Made by a program: the position numbers and the translations under genes | The notes under the pieces: model-generated | The model's database searches: none | Seen by the model: the letters and a program-made list of their open reading frames with translations, nothing else | What the model was told of the DNA's origin: nothing | Part shown: piece after piece, positions 26,262-35,675 of the stretch | How positions within the stretch are numbered: the stretch's first letter is position 1 | How the letters are laid out: each line of letters starts with the position of its first letter | DNA from: Algicella marina | Lineage (GTDB): Bacteria; Pseudomonadota; Alphaproteobacteria; Rhodobacterales; Rhodobacteraceae | NCBI RefSeq assembly: GCF_009931615.1 | Contig: NZ_CP046620.1 | Coordinates: 3,828,501 to 3,892,500, forward strand | Reading direction: 5' to 3' | DNA length: 64,000 nucleotides

Positions 26262-26271
26262 AAATTCAGGC

Positions 26272-26859
26272 TTAGGGCTTGGTCGTCATCACCAGACGAA
26301 TGTCGAGCGGTAGTTCGGCAGCGACCTGCGGGAAGCCGGTATTGTTGCCGAAATCGCGCCGGTCGATACGACCGGTGAGCCGGAATGCCGCTTCGGTGAC
26401 ATCGGGGTTGGAGGCGCTGGGACCGTAGGCAGTGACGTCTGCCTTCAGCTTCACCGGGCGGGTTACGCCGAGCATGGTGATGTTGCCGCTGATGTCGGCC
26501 GTGGAGGGCGATGTCTTGACCAGTCTGGTCAGTCGAAAGCGCATTTCCGGGTGGCGGCTGGTATCCAGGAAATCTGCGGAACGTACCAGCGGTGTGGCGA
26601 CGGGAACGCTCGTCTGCACGGCACCGGTGGCGATGGCCAGTTCGGCGCGGGTGGCATCGAGGTTCTGCGGGTCAAAGCGCAGCGCGGCGTTGAAGCGGGG
26701 GAAGCGGACATCTACCTTGGCACGGCCGAGATATTCGACCGATGTCGAGATTTTCGTCCGCTCGGTGTCGATCCGCCACGTCTCGGCGTGGGCGGAAGTT
26801 GCGGAAATCGCGCTGCCGATCGACAGGGCGAAGGCGAGGATGGCTAGGGTGAGGCGCAT
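26272..26859 (-). CDS. YceI family periplasmic protein, copy 2
   Basis: A 195-residue exported protein with signal peptide ending TSAHA-ETW. The mature barrel follows YceI: TWRIDTERTKISTSVEYLG, SADFLDTSRHPEMRFRLT, ITMLGVTRPVKL and DRRDFGNNTGFP. Identity to copy 1 is moderate, so this is an old duplication rather than a recent copy. It is upstream of copy 1 and cytochrome b561 on the same strand; whether transcription passes the inverted repeat between them is unknown. Confidence 0.88.
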   Translation of the reverse strand: MRLTLAILAFALSIGSAISATSAHAETWRIDTERTKISTSVEYLGRAKVDVRFPRFNAALRFDPQNLDATRAELAIATGAVQTSVPVATPLVRSADFLDTSRHPEMRFRLTRLVKTSPSTADISGNITMLGVTRPVKLKADVTAYGPSASNPDVTEAAFRLTGRIDRRDFGNNTGFPQVAAELPLDIRLVMTTKP

Positions 26860-27065
26860 GGGGCGTTTCCTTCAGAATGTGTGTCTGAACGGAGTACGCG
26901 CCGGGTTTCGAATATATTCGCGGCAAGTCGTGAAAATCCGGTGTCACATGCCGGGCAAGACGGGCTTTTGTGCCCCGCAGACGATCCGGCTTGCCGGTGC
27001 GAAGTGGTTGAGAGTGCCTGGTGCAGCGCACGGCAGGGAAAAGGTGCGCCGGTTTCGGACGACCT

Positions 27066-27866
27066 TCAGGAGGCGTTTGACAACGACAGGCGCATTTCAG
27101 ACTGAACGATAAAGCGATCAGCCCCGAGCCCCTGCAGCACGGCACTCAAGGCGCTATCTGCGGAATCGACATTGACCAATGTCAGCGAACCGACCGTGGC
27201 GGCCGCAGCGAGCAGGTCTTCGATAGCCGAGGGTTCGCTGGCGGCAATCTGATGGACAAGGCCACCCGTGCCGATGATCGCTCCACCCTTTTCATGCAGG
27301 AAGCATGTCAGTGGTAAGCGGGAAATGGTTTCCGTGGCGTTCTGCCAGGTTGGCTCCCATGTCGAATACCTGTGAATGGCATTCGCGACGCTGCCGAAAT
27401 CCGACTGTTTGCAGGAGGATCGATCAGGAGAGGGATGATCAAGCCGATAGCAGTCGAGTTTTCTGGTCACATCGAAACCCATCTTCCGATAGAGACGTTC
27501 AGCGGCTGCATTTCCTTCGATGACCTCGAGCGAAAAGCTCTCGCTGCCGCCATTCTGCGCCGCACTTATCGCCGCCATGCCCAAGCGGGACGCCAATCCT
27601 CGACCTCGGTGACCAATCCGCGTTCCGCTGCCGATCAGATACCGTTTGGTGTTCCGCGTCGCGACGTTCCAGAACCCGATGATTTCATCATCGTCGACGG
27701 CGACAAAGGACGCCTCGGGGTCGAAACCTCTGGAGATCAGCGTCGCCTTGAAGGTGTCTGCATCCGGTTGCAACGGCACGATGTAGTCAGAAAACGCGGC
27801 AAGCATGGCGCGATGCAGAGCACCCAGGTCAAAGCCTGATCCGGCAAAAGAAGCAATTCGTAGCAT
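27066..27866 (-). CDS. GNAT family N-acetyltransferase
   Basis: A 266-residue acetyltransferase. The acetyl-CoA site is in the N-terminal half: IGSGTRIGHRGRGLASRLGM (the R/Q-x-x-G-x-G/A motif), followed by LEVIEGNAAAERLYRKMGF, both typical GNAT motifs A and B. The C-terminal 110 residues are a less clear second domain, perhaps a degenerate GNAT repeat (ending DRFIVQSEMRLSL). The substrate is not predictable. Codon use looks less GC-biased than in the neighbours. It stands alone between two regions of about 200 and 320 bases without genes. Confidence 0.85.
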   Translation of the reverse strand: MLRIASFAGSGFDLGALHRAMLAAFSDYIVPLQPDADTFKATLISRGFDPEASFVAVDDDEIIGFWNVATRNTKRYLIGSGTRIGHRGRGLASRLGMAAISAAQNGGSESFSLEVIEGNAAAERLYRKMGFDVTRKLDCYRLDHPSPDRSSCKQSDFGSVANAIHRYSTWEPTWQNATETISRLPLTCFLHEKGGAIIGTGGLVHQIAASEPSAIEDLLAAAATVGSLTLVNVDSADSALSAVLQGLGADRFIVQSEMRLSLSNAS

Positions 27867-28192
27867 TTTGTGTTTTCACGGCTCCGGGCTGCGGACAGAC
27901 GCAAAGAAGGGTTTTTTTACGCGACGCGCAAGTCGCTGAGATCTTTTGCCTATCAAGCGGGGTTCATCGAGTCCCGGGCTGGGCTGTTCCGGGCAGCCAC
28001 CGGCGGCACTGCGGCGAAAGTGCCCTTTGTCCGCGCTGCGCAGCTTGGCGGGGGTGGCGAGAAGGCCCGGGTTGGGTCAGCCTTGACTGCTGCGGATCGC
28101 TGACGACACCTAGAAGATCAAAGGGATCGAGACAGATATGCCCGGCGTTCGCCAGCCGCGCGGCACAGTCAGGGCGGGCCGGACCGGCCGTT
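27867..28192. other. Intergenic region without a supported gene
   Basis: About 326 bases between the acetyltransferase start and the 3' end of the 3-hydroxyacyl-CoA dehydrogenase gene. It must hold the acetyltransferase promoter. A T-run (GGGTTTTTTTAC near 27910) and GC-rich imperfect repeats are present, but I find no convincing coding frame or RNA. Confidence 0.5.
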
Positions 28193-29068
28193 TCAGCGCG
28201 TGGGCACCGGGGTTTCGCCGCGATAGTCGTAGAAGCCACGGTTGGACTTGCGGCCGAGCCAGCCCGCCTCGACGTATTTCACGAGCAGCGGGCAGGGGCG
28301 GTACTTGGTGTCGGCCAGCCCGTCGTGAAGGACGTTCATGATCGCGAGGCAGGTGTCGAGCCCGATGAAATCGGCCAGTTCCAGCGGGCCCATCGGGTGG
28401 TTGGCGCCCAGTTTCAGGCAGGTGTCGATGCTCTGAACCGAGCCGACGCCTTCGTAGAGCGTGTAGATTGCCTCGTTGATCATCGGCATCAGGATGCGGT
28501 TGACGATGAAGGCGGGAAAATCCTCGGCGCTGGCGGATGTCTTGCCGAGCTTGTCCACGACGCCGGCGAGAAGCTGGTAGGTTTCTTCCGACGTGGCGAT
28601 GCCGCGGATCAGTTCCACCAGTTGCATGATGGGCACCGGGTTCATGAAGTGGAAGCCCATGAACCGCTCGGGCCTGTCCGTCGCTGCGGCAAGGCGGGTG
28701 ATCGAGATTGACGAGGTGTTGGAGGTGAGGATCGTGTTCTCACCGAGATGCGGCGCGAGCGACTTGAAGATCGCGTGCTTGATGTCTTCCTTCTCGGTGG
28801 CGGCCTCGATGATCAGGTCCGTCTTGCCGACCTCGGAAATGTCGCCTGTGGTGGTGATGCGCCCGAGCGCCTCGGCCTTTTCGGCCTCTGTGATCCTCTC
28901 GCGCGAGACCATGCGATCGAGATTGGCCTCGATGATCTTCAGGGCATTGGCCATCGCCTCTTCGGAAACATCGTGGATGAGGACGTTGTGGCCCGATTGG
29001 GCAAAGACATGGGCGATCCCGTTGCCCATCTGCCCTGCCCCGATGACGCCAACATTCTGGATTTCCAT
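28193..29068 (-). CDS. hbd: 3-hydroxybutyryl-CoA dehydrogenase
   Basis: A 291-residue NAD-dependent 3-hydroxyacyl-CoA dehydrogenase of the short, stand-alone type. The Rossmann motif is VGVIGAGQMGNGIAHVFA (residues 6-23). The catalytic region has SNTSSISITRLAA and GFHFMNPVPIMQLVE (His-Asn pair), then FIVNRILMPMINEAIYTLYEG and GPLELADFIGLDTCL. It reduces or oxidises C4 acyl-CoAs in butyrate, polyhydroxybutyrate or crotonyl-CoA metabolism. The genes for electron transfer flavoprotein follow upstream on the same strand, 1.2 kb away, a common association. Confidence 0.95.
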   Translation of the reverse strand: MEIQNVGVIGAGQMGNGIAHVFAQSGHNVLIHDVSEEAMANALKIIEANLDRMVSRERITEAEKAEALGRITTTGDISEVGKTDLIIEAATEKEDIKHAIFKSLAPHLGENTILTSNTSSISITRLAAATDRPERFMGFHFMNPVPIMQLVELIRGIATSEETYQLLAGVVDKLGKTSASAEDFPAFIVNRILMPMINEAIYTLYEGVGSVQSIDTCLKLGANHPMGPLELADFIGLDTCLAIMNVLHDGLADTKYRPCPLLVKYVEAGWLGRKSNRGFYDYRGETPVPTR

Positions 29069-29177
29069 CTGCTACACTCTCGAAAAGACGTTCCCGGCGA
29101 CTCTAGGGGGGGAGATATTTGGGTGCAACTGCGAAAAAGCGACGAGGACACACGGTGACAGGCAGGGTGATGGAGCG

Positions 29178-29702
29178 GTGAGGGACTACCTGACGCAACC
29201 GGGGATTGCCGGACTGCTGGCGATGCTGCTGATCGCCTTTTTTCTTGTTTCCGGCAGGGCGCGGGTCGGGATGTTGCTGGGGATGTTGCTGTCGGTGGTT
29301 GTGGTTGGCGTGATCCTGCAACGGCAGGACGCTTTCGATCCACCGGCACCCGGTGAGTTTCGGGCACCGGAGGCGGCGGAGGAAGAGCCGGAGGTGGAAA
29401 TGCCGCGACTGACGGCCAGTCAGAGGGCCGGGGCGCAACGACTGGCGATCGGGGCGGTTCGTCAAGGGCGGCTTACAGGTGCCGGCGTGGCCGTGTACCG
29501 GCTGCCGCGGGGGAATTTCGAGGTGCTGGTGCGCGGGGGAGGGGTGTTGGCATCGCTGCACGAGGCCGCGGGCGGAGATATCGCCACCTATCGCCCGGAC
29601 CCGAAGGGCGCGACGATCCGGCCGGATGGAGCCTATTTGCGGGTCGGGAATTCCGGCGCGCGCAGCGGCTGGTACGAGGTGCGGTTCGTGCGGAAGGAGT
29701 GA
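29178..29702 (+). CDS. Small membrane-anchored protein of unknown function
   Basis: A 174-residue protein starting at a GTG preceded closely by GGAG. Two adjacent hydrophobic segments (residues about 8-25 and 29-44) are followed by an acidic proline-rich linker (FDPPAPGEFRAPEAAEEEPE) and a C-terminal region with VAVYRLPRGNFEVLVRGGG and SGWYEVRFVRKE. The in-frame sequence continues far upstream through the antisense strand of the dehydrogenase gene, but that is not plausible protein. The N-terminal segments would place the C-terminal domain in the cytoplasm. Not assigned to a family. Confidence 0.6.
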   Translation: MRDYLTQPGIAGLLAMLLIAFFLVSGRARVGMLLGMLLSVVVVGVILQRQDAFDPPAPGEFRAPEAAEEEPEVEMPRLTASQRAGAQRLAIGAVRQGRLTGAGVAVYRLPRGNFEVLVRGGGVLASLHEAAGGDIATYRPDPKGATIRPDGAYLRVGNSGARSGWYEVRFVRKE

Positions 29703-29886
29703 GTTAGCGCGGGTTTGCGACCGGATGCCGTGTGGCGTTTGGTTGATGCTGAACGCGGAGCTGGCCGCCTGATTTGAGTATCGAATTATTTTTGACTGTC
29801 CTGTCGATCTCCCGTCCCGACGTTTACCCAGAGGCGCACATCACAGAGCATACGCGCCGCTGCGCGGACCGGCTGGACATACGTGA

Positions 29887-30117
29887 GTGGACGAGCGTTC
29901 GTCGCGGTGCAGGCGCCCTTCAGCGCCGTTTTACGAATACGACATCCAAGGCCAGAACATATCGGTTCTGATCTACAATACGGTGGGAGAGTTCGTGAGG
30001 GACGCCGGGCTCCTAAGGTTTCCGGCGCGTTTCGATATCAGTAATGGACCTGTGGATTTCAGGGCAAAAAGGGCCGCAAGTGGCTTTCTCGACATTCAAA
30101 TCGTCGAGAAACGCTGA
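29887..30117 (+). pseudogene. Possible gene remnant
   Basis: A 76-codon frame in a 600-base gap. Its second half reads like ordinary protein (NISVLIYNTVGEFVRDAGLL, then RFDISNGPVDF and ASGFLDIQIVEKR), with a normal amino-acid balance. The first 15 codons are Arg- and Cys-rich and unlike protein, and there is no ribosome site that I recognise. It may be the surviving 3' end of a broken gene. The surrounding 29703-29886 and 30118-30282 hold nothing I can support. Confidence 0.3.
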
Positions 30118-30282
30118 AGGGTGCAGCCGGAATGGCCTGCGCGGTTACCGTCTTCCGTCCGGTTCAGCGAGTGCGAGTGAATTTTCCGGGGTTGCCCGGG
30201 TGGTGAAAGACGCCGGCTTTGGCGAAACGGCCGCGAAGTTTGCCGTGCGGGATCGGGACGCCGGTGCCCGAATCCGAGGGAG

Positions 30283-30309
30283 GCACCGCCGCGCCTTCGG
30301 CGGCGGTGC
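30283..30309 (-). terminator. Candidate hairpin terminator downstream of etfA
   Basis: A perfect 10-base stem (GCACCGCCGC at 30283-30292 with GCGGCGGTGC at 30300-30309) and 7-base loop lies nine bases past the etfA stop on the minus strand. No T-run follows. Confidence 0.55.
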
Positions 30310-30318
30310 GTCCGATTC

Positions 30319-31248
30319 TCAGCCCAGTGCGTCTTTCAGCTTCGGGACGGCGTCGAAGAGATCCGCCACGAGTCCGTAATCGGCAACCTGGAAGATCGGG
30401 GCTTCTTCGTCCTTGTTGATGGCCACGATCACCTTGCTGTCTTTCATGCCCGCGAGGTGCTGGATCGCGCCCGAGATGCCGACGGCGATGTAGAGGTCTG
30501 GCGCGACGACCTTGCCCGTCTGGCCGACCTGCCAATCGTTCGGAGCATAGCCGGAATCGACGGCTGCGCGCGATGCGCCGACGGCCGCGCCGAGGGAATC
30601 GGCAAGGCTTTCGATCAGGGCGAAGTTTTCTTCAGAGCCGACGCCGCGGCCGCCCGAGACGACGATTTTCGCGGACGTGAGTTCGGGGCGGTCGCTTTCG
30701 GCGACCTTGTCCTCGACCCATTCGGAGAGCGCCGGATCGGTGGCGGCGGAAATTGTTTCCACCGGGGCAGGGCCGCCTTCGCCGGTGGCGTCGAAGGTGG
30801 AGGTGCGGACGGAAATGACCTTGACCTTATCCGCCGATTTCACCGTCTGGATGGCGTTGCCGGCGTAGATCGGGCGCTCGAACGTATCCGCATCGACGAC
30901 GCCGGAGATATCGGTGATGACCATGACATCCAGCAGGGCGGCGACGCGGGGCAGCACGTTCTTGGCATCCGTCGTCGCCGGGGCGACGATGTGGGTGTAA
31001 TCGCCCGCGAGGGAGACGATCAGCGCCGCCGTCGGTTCCGCGAGGCGATGGCCGAGGCTGGCGTCCTCGGCGCAGAGTACCTTGACCGCACCATCCAGCT
31101 TGGCGGCTTCCTCGGCTGCGGCGGCCGCCTGCGCACCGGCGCAAAGTACAGTGACATCGCCCATGGCCTTGGCCGCCGTCATCGCCTTGGAGGTGGCATC
31201 CCAGGAAAGTTCGCCGTTGGTGACCTCTGCAAACAGAAGAACGCTCAT
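30319..31248 (-). CDS. etfA: Electron transfer flavoprotein alpha subunit
   Basis: A 309-residue EtfA. The C-terminal FAD-binding domain is clear: [18 protein letters not shown], then [20 protein letters not shown] and [20 protein letters not shown], with GAIQHLAGM after it. EtfAB carries electrons from acyl-CoA and other dehydrogenases to ETF-ubiquinone oxidoreductase. The start shares one base with the stop of etfB (31248). Confidence 0.96.
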   Translation of the reverse strand: MSVLLFAEVTNGELSWDATSKAMTAAKAMGDVTVLCAGAQAAAAAEEAAKLDGAVKVLCAEDASLGHRLAEPTAALIVSLAGDYTHIVAPATTDAKNVLPRVAALLDVMVITDISGVVDADTFERPIYAGNAIQTVKSADKVKVISVRTSTFDATGEGGPAPVETISAATDPALSEWVEDKVAESDRPELTSAKIVVSGGRGVGSEENFALIESLADSLGAAVGASRAAVDSGYAPNDWQVGQTGKVVAPDLYIAVGISGAIQHLAGMKDSKVIVAINKDEEAPIFQVADYGLVADLFDAVPKLKDALG

Positions 31249-32009
31249 CAGATTACCCCCGCTTCGTCTTTGAGTTTGGTGACCAGTTCCTCGACCGAGC
31301 CGACCATGACACCGGCCTGCCGGGTGGCGGGTTCGGCGGTGGAGACGACTTCGAGGCGCGGGGTGACATCGACGCCGTAATCGGCGGGTGTCTTCTCGTC
31401 CAGCGGCTTCTTCTTGGCCTTCATGATATTGGGCAGCGAGGCGTAGCGCGGCTCGTTCAGGCGCAGATCGACGGAGATGATGGCGGGCATCTTTACCTTG
31501 ATCGTCTGGAGGCCGCCATCGACCTCGCGCGTGACATTGGCGCTGTCACCCTCGACCGTGATTTCGGAGGCGAAGGTGGCCTGCGACCAGCCGAGCAGGG
31601 CGGAGAGCATCTGGCCGGTGGCGTTCATGTCGTTATCGATGGCCTGCTTGCCGCAGATCACGAGGCCCGGGGCCTCCTCATCGACGATGGCCTTGAGGAT
31701 CTTGGCGACGGCCAGCGGCTCGATGTCGGTGTTCACATCCTCGGTGGCGACGACGAGGATCGCGCGGTCCGCACCCATCGCGAGGGCGGTGCGCAGCGTT
31801 TCCTGCGCCTGCTTGACGCCTATGGAGACGGCGACGATTTCCTCGACGGAGCCGGCTTCCTTCATGCGGATAGCCTGTTCGACGGCGATCTCGTCAAACG
31901 GGTTCATGGACATCTTGACGTTGGCGAGATCGACGCCGGTGCCGTCTGCCTTGACGCGCACCTTCACGTTGTAGTCGATCACGCGTTTGACGGGTACGAG
32001 GACCTTCAT
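31248..32009 (-). CDS. etfB: Electron transfer flavoprotein beta subunit
   Basis: A 253-residue EtfB with the family N-terminus ([20 protein letters not shown]), the signature block [18 protein letters not shown], and the ETF beta motif [20 protein letters not shown] near residue 180. It binds AMP in the heterodimer with EtfA. The cobalamin adenosyltransferase and hbd genes around it fit short-chain acyl-CoA metabolism. Confidence 0.96.
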   Translation of the reverse strand: MKVLVPVKRVIDYNVKVRVKADGTGVDLANVKMSMNPFDEIAVEQAIRMKEAGSVEEIVAVSIGVKQAQETLRTALAMGADRAILVVATEDVNTDIEPLAVAKILKAIVDEEAPGLVICGKQAIDNDMNATGQMLSALLGWSQATFASEITVEGDSANVTREVDGGLQTIKVKMPAIISVDLRLNEPRYASLPNIMKAKKKPLDEKTPADYGVDVTPRLEVVSTAEPATRQAGVMVGSVEELVTKLKDEAGVI

Positions 32010-32191
32010 GGGCGTTCTCCGGTTCTTGCCGCGACGCGGCGGCTCTGATCGTGCTGCCTACCTTACCCGATCGGTCGGTTCTGACCCAGAAACGACCAAT
32101 TGGAGCGCCGGACGGCATGAAAGAATCTTGCGCGAATTAAGCAGGCAGGGGCGGTGGGAGCAAGGGGGACATGGCGTCACATCGGCTGCCG

Positions 32192-32635
32192 CTATCTGAA
32201 GGTGAAGAGCCAGGCGCCGAAGATCACGAGGGCTATGCCTGCGATCTTGCCGAAAGTGATGTCTATGGCCGGGGCGCCGAAGAGGCCGAAATAGGAGAAG
32301 GTGAGACCTGCGAGAAGCTGTCCGGTGACGATCAGGACAAAGAACGTGCCTATGCCGATGCGGGGCACGAGATAGGAGGTGCCGATGATCATCGTGGCGG
32401 ACATGATGCCGGCGGTGAGCAGCCAGAGCGGCAGGCCGGGGATCCTGGCGTAATCGCGGAAGCGGTCGCCGTAGGCGAAGGAGATGACAACGGAGGAGAC
32501 GAGGGCGATGGCGAAGAACGGGACATTCGCGAGCGGGGTGGAGCCGAGAAGCTGGGCGGAGCGGGCGATCATCGGCATGTAGACGGAGAGCATGGCGCCG
32601 ATCAGCAGCGTAAGGAGAATGAGGGAAATGGTCAT
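32192..32635 (-). CDS. DMT family small transporter (YdcZ/DUF606)
   Basis: A 147-residue membrane protein with about five hydrophobic segments. The pattern of N-terminal VYMPMIARSAQLLGSTPLAN, a central GLPLWLLTAGIMSA and C-terminal QLLAGLTFSYFGLFGAP fits the DUF606/YdcZ branch of the drug/metabolite transporter superfamily. Members usually act as dimers; the substrate is unknown. A gap of about 180 bases separates it from etfB downstream. Confidence 0.85.
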   Translation of the reverse strand: MTISLILLTLLIGAMLSVYMPMIARSAQLLGSTPLANVPFFAIALVSSVVISFAYGDRFRDYARIPGLPLWLLTAGIMSATMIIGTSYLVPRIGIGTFFVLIVTGQLLAGLTFSYFGLFGAPAIDITFGKIAGIALVIFGAWLFTFR

Positions 32636-32778
32636 TGGGCAGGTCCTTTCGAGGAAAGGCTCCGCCCGGGTGCACGGAAGTGCAAGGGGAAATGATGGGA
32701 TGGGTCAGTCAGAGAGGTGCGTTCAGACGTGTTCGGGTTGTGGATCTGCCTTCCCCCGCTCGCCATGGGATCGCGTGA

Positions 32779-33351
32779 CTACCTGTTCGCCCCCGGTACC
32801 CAGAGCACGTCCTTCTCGCCGTTGCCGTTGGCCGTTCGGCCGATGACGAAGAAATAGTCCGACAGGCGGTTGAGGTATTTCACAGCGTGCTCGTTAACCG
32901 TTTCGACCTGTGCCAGTGCGACGGCGAGGCGTTCGGCGCGGCGGGTGACGGTGCGGCAGAGGTGGAGGTGGGCGGCGAGCGGGGTGCCGCCGGGCAGGAT
33001 GAAGCTGCGGAGGGGGGAGAGGTCCGCGTTGTAGTGGTCGATCTCCGATTCCAGCCGTTTGACCTGCGATTCCGTCATGCGGAGCGGCGGGTATTCGGCC
33101 TCAGTGTCCTTCTCCATGTCCGGGCGGCAGAGATCGGCGCCGAGGTCGAAGAGGTCGTTCTGGATGCGGCTGAGGCCTTCGTCAAGCTCGCCCCCGGCAT
33201 GAAGCCGGGCGAGGCCGACGGCGGCATTCGCTTCGTCCACCGTGCCGTAGGCTTCGACCCGGAGGGAATGTTTCGGCACGCGGGTACCGTTGCCGAGCGC
33301 GGTTTCGCCGGCGTCGCCGGTGCGGGTGTAGATACGGTTGAGTACGACCAT
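32779..33351 (-). CDS. Cob(I)yrinic acid a,c-diamide adenosyltransferase, PduO type
   Basis: A 190-residue PduO-type adenosyltransferase that makes adenosylcobalamin from cob(I)alamin and ATP. Motifs: N-terminal IYTRTGDAGETALGNGTRV (ATP binding), VEAYGTVDEANAAVGLAR, RSFILPGGTPLAAHLHLCRT and RRAERLAV, with YLNRLSDYFFVIGR at the end. Adenosylcobalamin serves methylmalonyl-CoA and ethylmalonyl-CoA mutases in this group of bacteria. The start shares one base with the stop of the small membrane protein gene upstream. Confidence 0.95.
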   Translation of the reverse strand: MVVLNRIYTRTGDAGETALGNGTRVPKHSLRVEAYGTVDEANAAVGLARLHAGGELDEGLSRIQNDLFDLGADLCRPDMEKDTEAEYPPLRMTESQVKRLESEIDHYNADLSPLRSFILPGGTPLAAHLHLCRTVTRRAERLAVALAQVETVNEHAVKYLNRLSDYFFVIGRTANGNGEKDVLWVPGANR

Positions 33352-33557
33352 CAGTTTGTGCCCCGGAAGAAAAAGGCAAAGACGACGATGAGCACCACTG
33401 CGATGAACTGCATCAGGATGCGCAGGCGCATGATCTTGTTGGCGTATTTGCGGTTGAAATCGCCACCCTTGGCAAAGCCGCCGATGCCGACCATCAGGAC
33501 GACGACCACGACGAGGCAGGCGATCAGGGTGACGTAGAACATCGGGTTGGATGTCAT
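33351..33557 (-). CDS. Twin-transmembrane small protein
   Basis: A 68-residue protein with two hydrophobic helices (residues about 7-27 and 47-64) joined by a basic loop (RKYANKIMRLRILMQF). This is the HIG1/twin-transmembrane type seen directly upstream of the adenosyltransferase in many Rhodobacterales. HIG1-like proteins associate with respiratory complexes. Function here is not known. Confidence 0.8.
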   Translation of the reverse strand: MTSNPMFYVTLIACLVVVVVLMVGIGGFAKGGDFNRKYANKIMRLRILMQFIAVVLIVVFAFFFRGTN

Positions 33558-33644
33558 GGGCGTTCCTTCCCGGGGCGCGCGCCCCTTTCAGCAGATACCT
33601 AGGGCGGCAGCGGCTGTTTGGGAAGGGGCGAAAGGGCGCAGGGC

Positions 33645-34412
33645 TCAGGCGGTGCTGAGGTGCCCGCGGGCTTCGGCGGTGACGAACGACATGGCGGCGA
33701 GATACGGCGCGGGGCCATGGCTGATGCGCGCGACGCCTGCGTTGGCAAGCTCCGACGCGATGGGGCTTTCGCGGCCGGTCATGATGTTGAGCGGCAGCGG
33801 GCAGGCGGCGGCGAGGCGTTCAATCAGTTTCGGATCGGAGAGGCCGGGGGTGAAAAAGCCGGACGCACCGGCTTCGGCATAGGCTTCCGCGCGGCGTAGC
33901 GCTTCTTCAATTTGCCCCTTATGTGCGGCGGGACCGGACTGGAAGAAGAGATCGCAGCGGGCATTGATGAACAGCGGGATGCCGGTGGTATCGGCCACGC
34001 GGCGGACGACCGCGATACGTGTTGCCTGCGCAGGGATCGGGTGGAGGCCGGTGCCGCCGATGACCTGATCCTCGAAATTCAGGCCGACAGCGCCGGTGGT
34101 AAGCAGGCGTTCGGTGTTTCGGGCCAAATCCTCTGGCGTGTCGGCATAGCCGCCCTCGAAATCGAGTGTCACCGGCAGGGCAGTGGCGGAGGTAATGCGG
34201 CTGCTGATGGCCAGCATGAGGTCGAGGGGCAGGCTCTGGCCGTCGTGATGGCCTTGCGCCGCGGCGACGGCCCAGCTTCCCGTCGCGATGGCTTTCGCCC
34301 CTGCGGTCTCGACAGCCTGCGCGGAGCCTGCATCCCAGACGTTCACGAGGTGAAGCGGGTTTCCGGGAATGTGGAGGGCCGCGAAGGTGCGGGCTCTTTC
34401 ACTGATGCTCAT
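33645..34412 (-). CDS. Isocitrate lyase/PEP mutase family protein
   Basis: A 255-residue single-domain member of the isocitrate lyase/phosphoenolpyruvate mutase superfamily. The barrel motifs are LVNVWDAGSAQAVETAGAKA, then ATGSWAVAAAQG, VTLDFEGGYAD (Mg site), GLNFEDQVIGG (replacing EDQ of the family) and FINARCDLFF. The usual KKCGH-type catalytic Cys loop of isocitrate lyase and 2-methylisocitrate lyase is absent, so it is probably not one of those; substrate unknown. It starts with ATG overlapping the ada stop as ATGA, so it is translated from the ada transcript. Confidence 0.85.
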   Translation of the reverse strand: MSISERARTFAALHIPGNPLHLVNVWDAGSAQAVETAGAKAIATGSWAVAAAQGHHDGQSLPLDLMLAISSRITSATALPVTLDFEGGYADTPEDLARNTERLLTTGAVGLNFEDQVIGGTGLHPIPAQATRIAVVRRVADTTGIPLFINARCDLFFQSGPAAHKGQIEEALRRAEAYAEAGASGFFTPGLSDPKLIERLAAACPLPLNIMTGRESPIASELANAGVARISHGPAPYLAAMSFVTAEARGHLSTA

Positions 34413-35467
34413 GCCGTGACCTGTGCGAGACCGCGTTCGTGGCTGATCAGCCACTGCTTGCGCCAAAGACCGCCGCCGTAGCCTGTGAGGGTCCCGTCGG
34501 CACCGATGACGCGGTGGCAGGGGATGACGAGGGCGATGGGGTTGGCGCCGTTGGCCTGCGCGACGGCGCGGGTGGCGGTGGGCTGGCCGATTTCGCGCGC
34601 GATGTCGGCGTAGGAGCGGGTTTCGCCGGGCGGGATGGCGCGCAGGGCTCGCCAGACTTTCTGGCGGAACGGGGTGCCGAGCGGCGCGATGCGGGTGCTG
34701 AACTGGCCACTTTCGCCGGCGAAGAAGGCGGTAAGTTCCGCCTCCATCTGTTCGGTGACGGCGGTGCGGCCGATGCCGATGGGCTGGCCGGTGGCCTTCT
34801 GCAATGCTGCCAGTTCGGTGCTGATGGCGCGGCGGCTGAAGAATTCGAGAATGTGGAGGGCGTGGGCATCGGCAACGGCGATCATCTCGCCGATGGGCGT
34901 GTCGATCCAGTGGGCCTTCAGCGGCTCGTCGCCGGTGAAGCTGCCGGGCGCGCGGCCGAGGAGGCGGGCGAAGGCGGTGCGGAAGCCGGCGCCGGAGGAG
35001 AAACCGGCTTCGAGTTGCGCATCGATGACGCTTGCACCATCGGCGAGCGCGGCGGCCCCGGCTTTCAGCCGGGTGGCGCGGGCCATTTCGAGGAAGGTCA
35101 TGCCGTAGTGACGCTTGAAGGCGCGGCGGATGGTGGACGGGTCGAGGCCGCGCCCGGTCAGGTCGGCTTCGGACCAGCGGCGCGAGGGATCGGCCGTGAG
35201 TTCGGTGGCGAGCGTGGCGACGACAGGGTCTGCCGGGGCGGACTCCAGTGGTTTGCAGCGTTTGCAGGGGCGGAAGCCCTCGGCGATACACTCGGCGATG
35301 GTTTCGCGGAAGGCGCAGTTCTCGGGCTTTGGTTTGCGGGCCGGGCAGGTGAGGCGGCAGAAGATGCCGGTGGAGGAGACGCAGACATAAGCGCGGCCCT
35401 CCCATGTCTCGTCGCGGGAGAGGAGCGCTTTGTAGAGCGTGGAGTTATCTGGCAGTGCGAACAGCAT
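34409..35467 (-). CDS. ada: Bifunctional Ada: methylphosphotriester sensor and O6-methylguanine-DNA methyltransferase
   Basis: A 352-residue Ada. The N-terminal zinc domain has Cys37, Cys41, Cys68 and Cys71, with Cys37 as the methyl-accepting residue in E. coli numbering (Cys38). An AraC-type helix-turn-helix follows (about 90-180, with RAFKRHYGMTFLEMARATRL). The C-terminal methyltransferase domain has the active-site motif NPIALVIPCHRVIG. Both repair and self-induced regulation of the methylation response are expected. The ATG at 35467 matches the usual Ada start length; an in-frame ATG at 35638 would add 57 residues unlike the family. Confidence 0.93.
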   Translation of the reverse strand: MLFALPDNSTLYKALLSRDETWEGRAYVCVSSTGIFCRLTCPARKPKPENCAFRETIAECIAEGFRPCKRCKPLESAPADPVVATLATELTADPSRRWSEADLTGRGLDPSTIRRAFKRHYGMTFLEMARATRLKAGAAALADGASVIDAQLEAGFSSGAGFRTAFARLLGRAPGSFTGDEPLKAHWIDTPIGEMIAVADAHALHILEFFSRRAISTELAALQKATGQPIGIGRTAVTEQMEAELTAFFAGESGQFSTRIAPLGTPFRQKVWRALRAIPPGETRSYADIAREIGQPTATRAVAQANGANPIALVIPCHRVIGADGTLTGYGGGLWRKQWLISHERGLAQVTA

Positions 35468-35675
35468 AGGCGATGTATAGCAGGCCGCAGGAGGCGCGTG
35501 CGCCGAAAATCGGGCGCGGATATCACAAAATCCGGGGAGCGGCCGACACTCGCGGGAGGGTTCTGCAAGGCGTGGGGTACAGAAATTAACATTTCTCGAT
35601 GTTTGCAGGCATGTGGTACTGATCCGCGTTGTCGGCATTCCTCCGGCGCGTGTGTAACCATTGAGGAGACTTGAG

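Noticed and set aside
28593-29177. In-frame N-terminal extension of the small membrane protein at 29178-29702
   Set aside because: It is antisense to the 3-hydroxybutyryl-CoA dehydrogenase gene and lacks protein character; the GTG at 29178 gives a sensible membrane N-terminus.
33645-35405. A single long minus-strand frame reading through from the ada region into the PEP-mutase-family gene
   Set aside because: The first part is an out-of-frame reading of ada with Arg/His/Pro-rich sequence; the real protein starts at 34412 with ATGA coupling.
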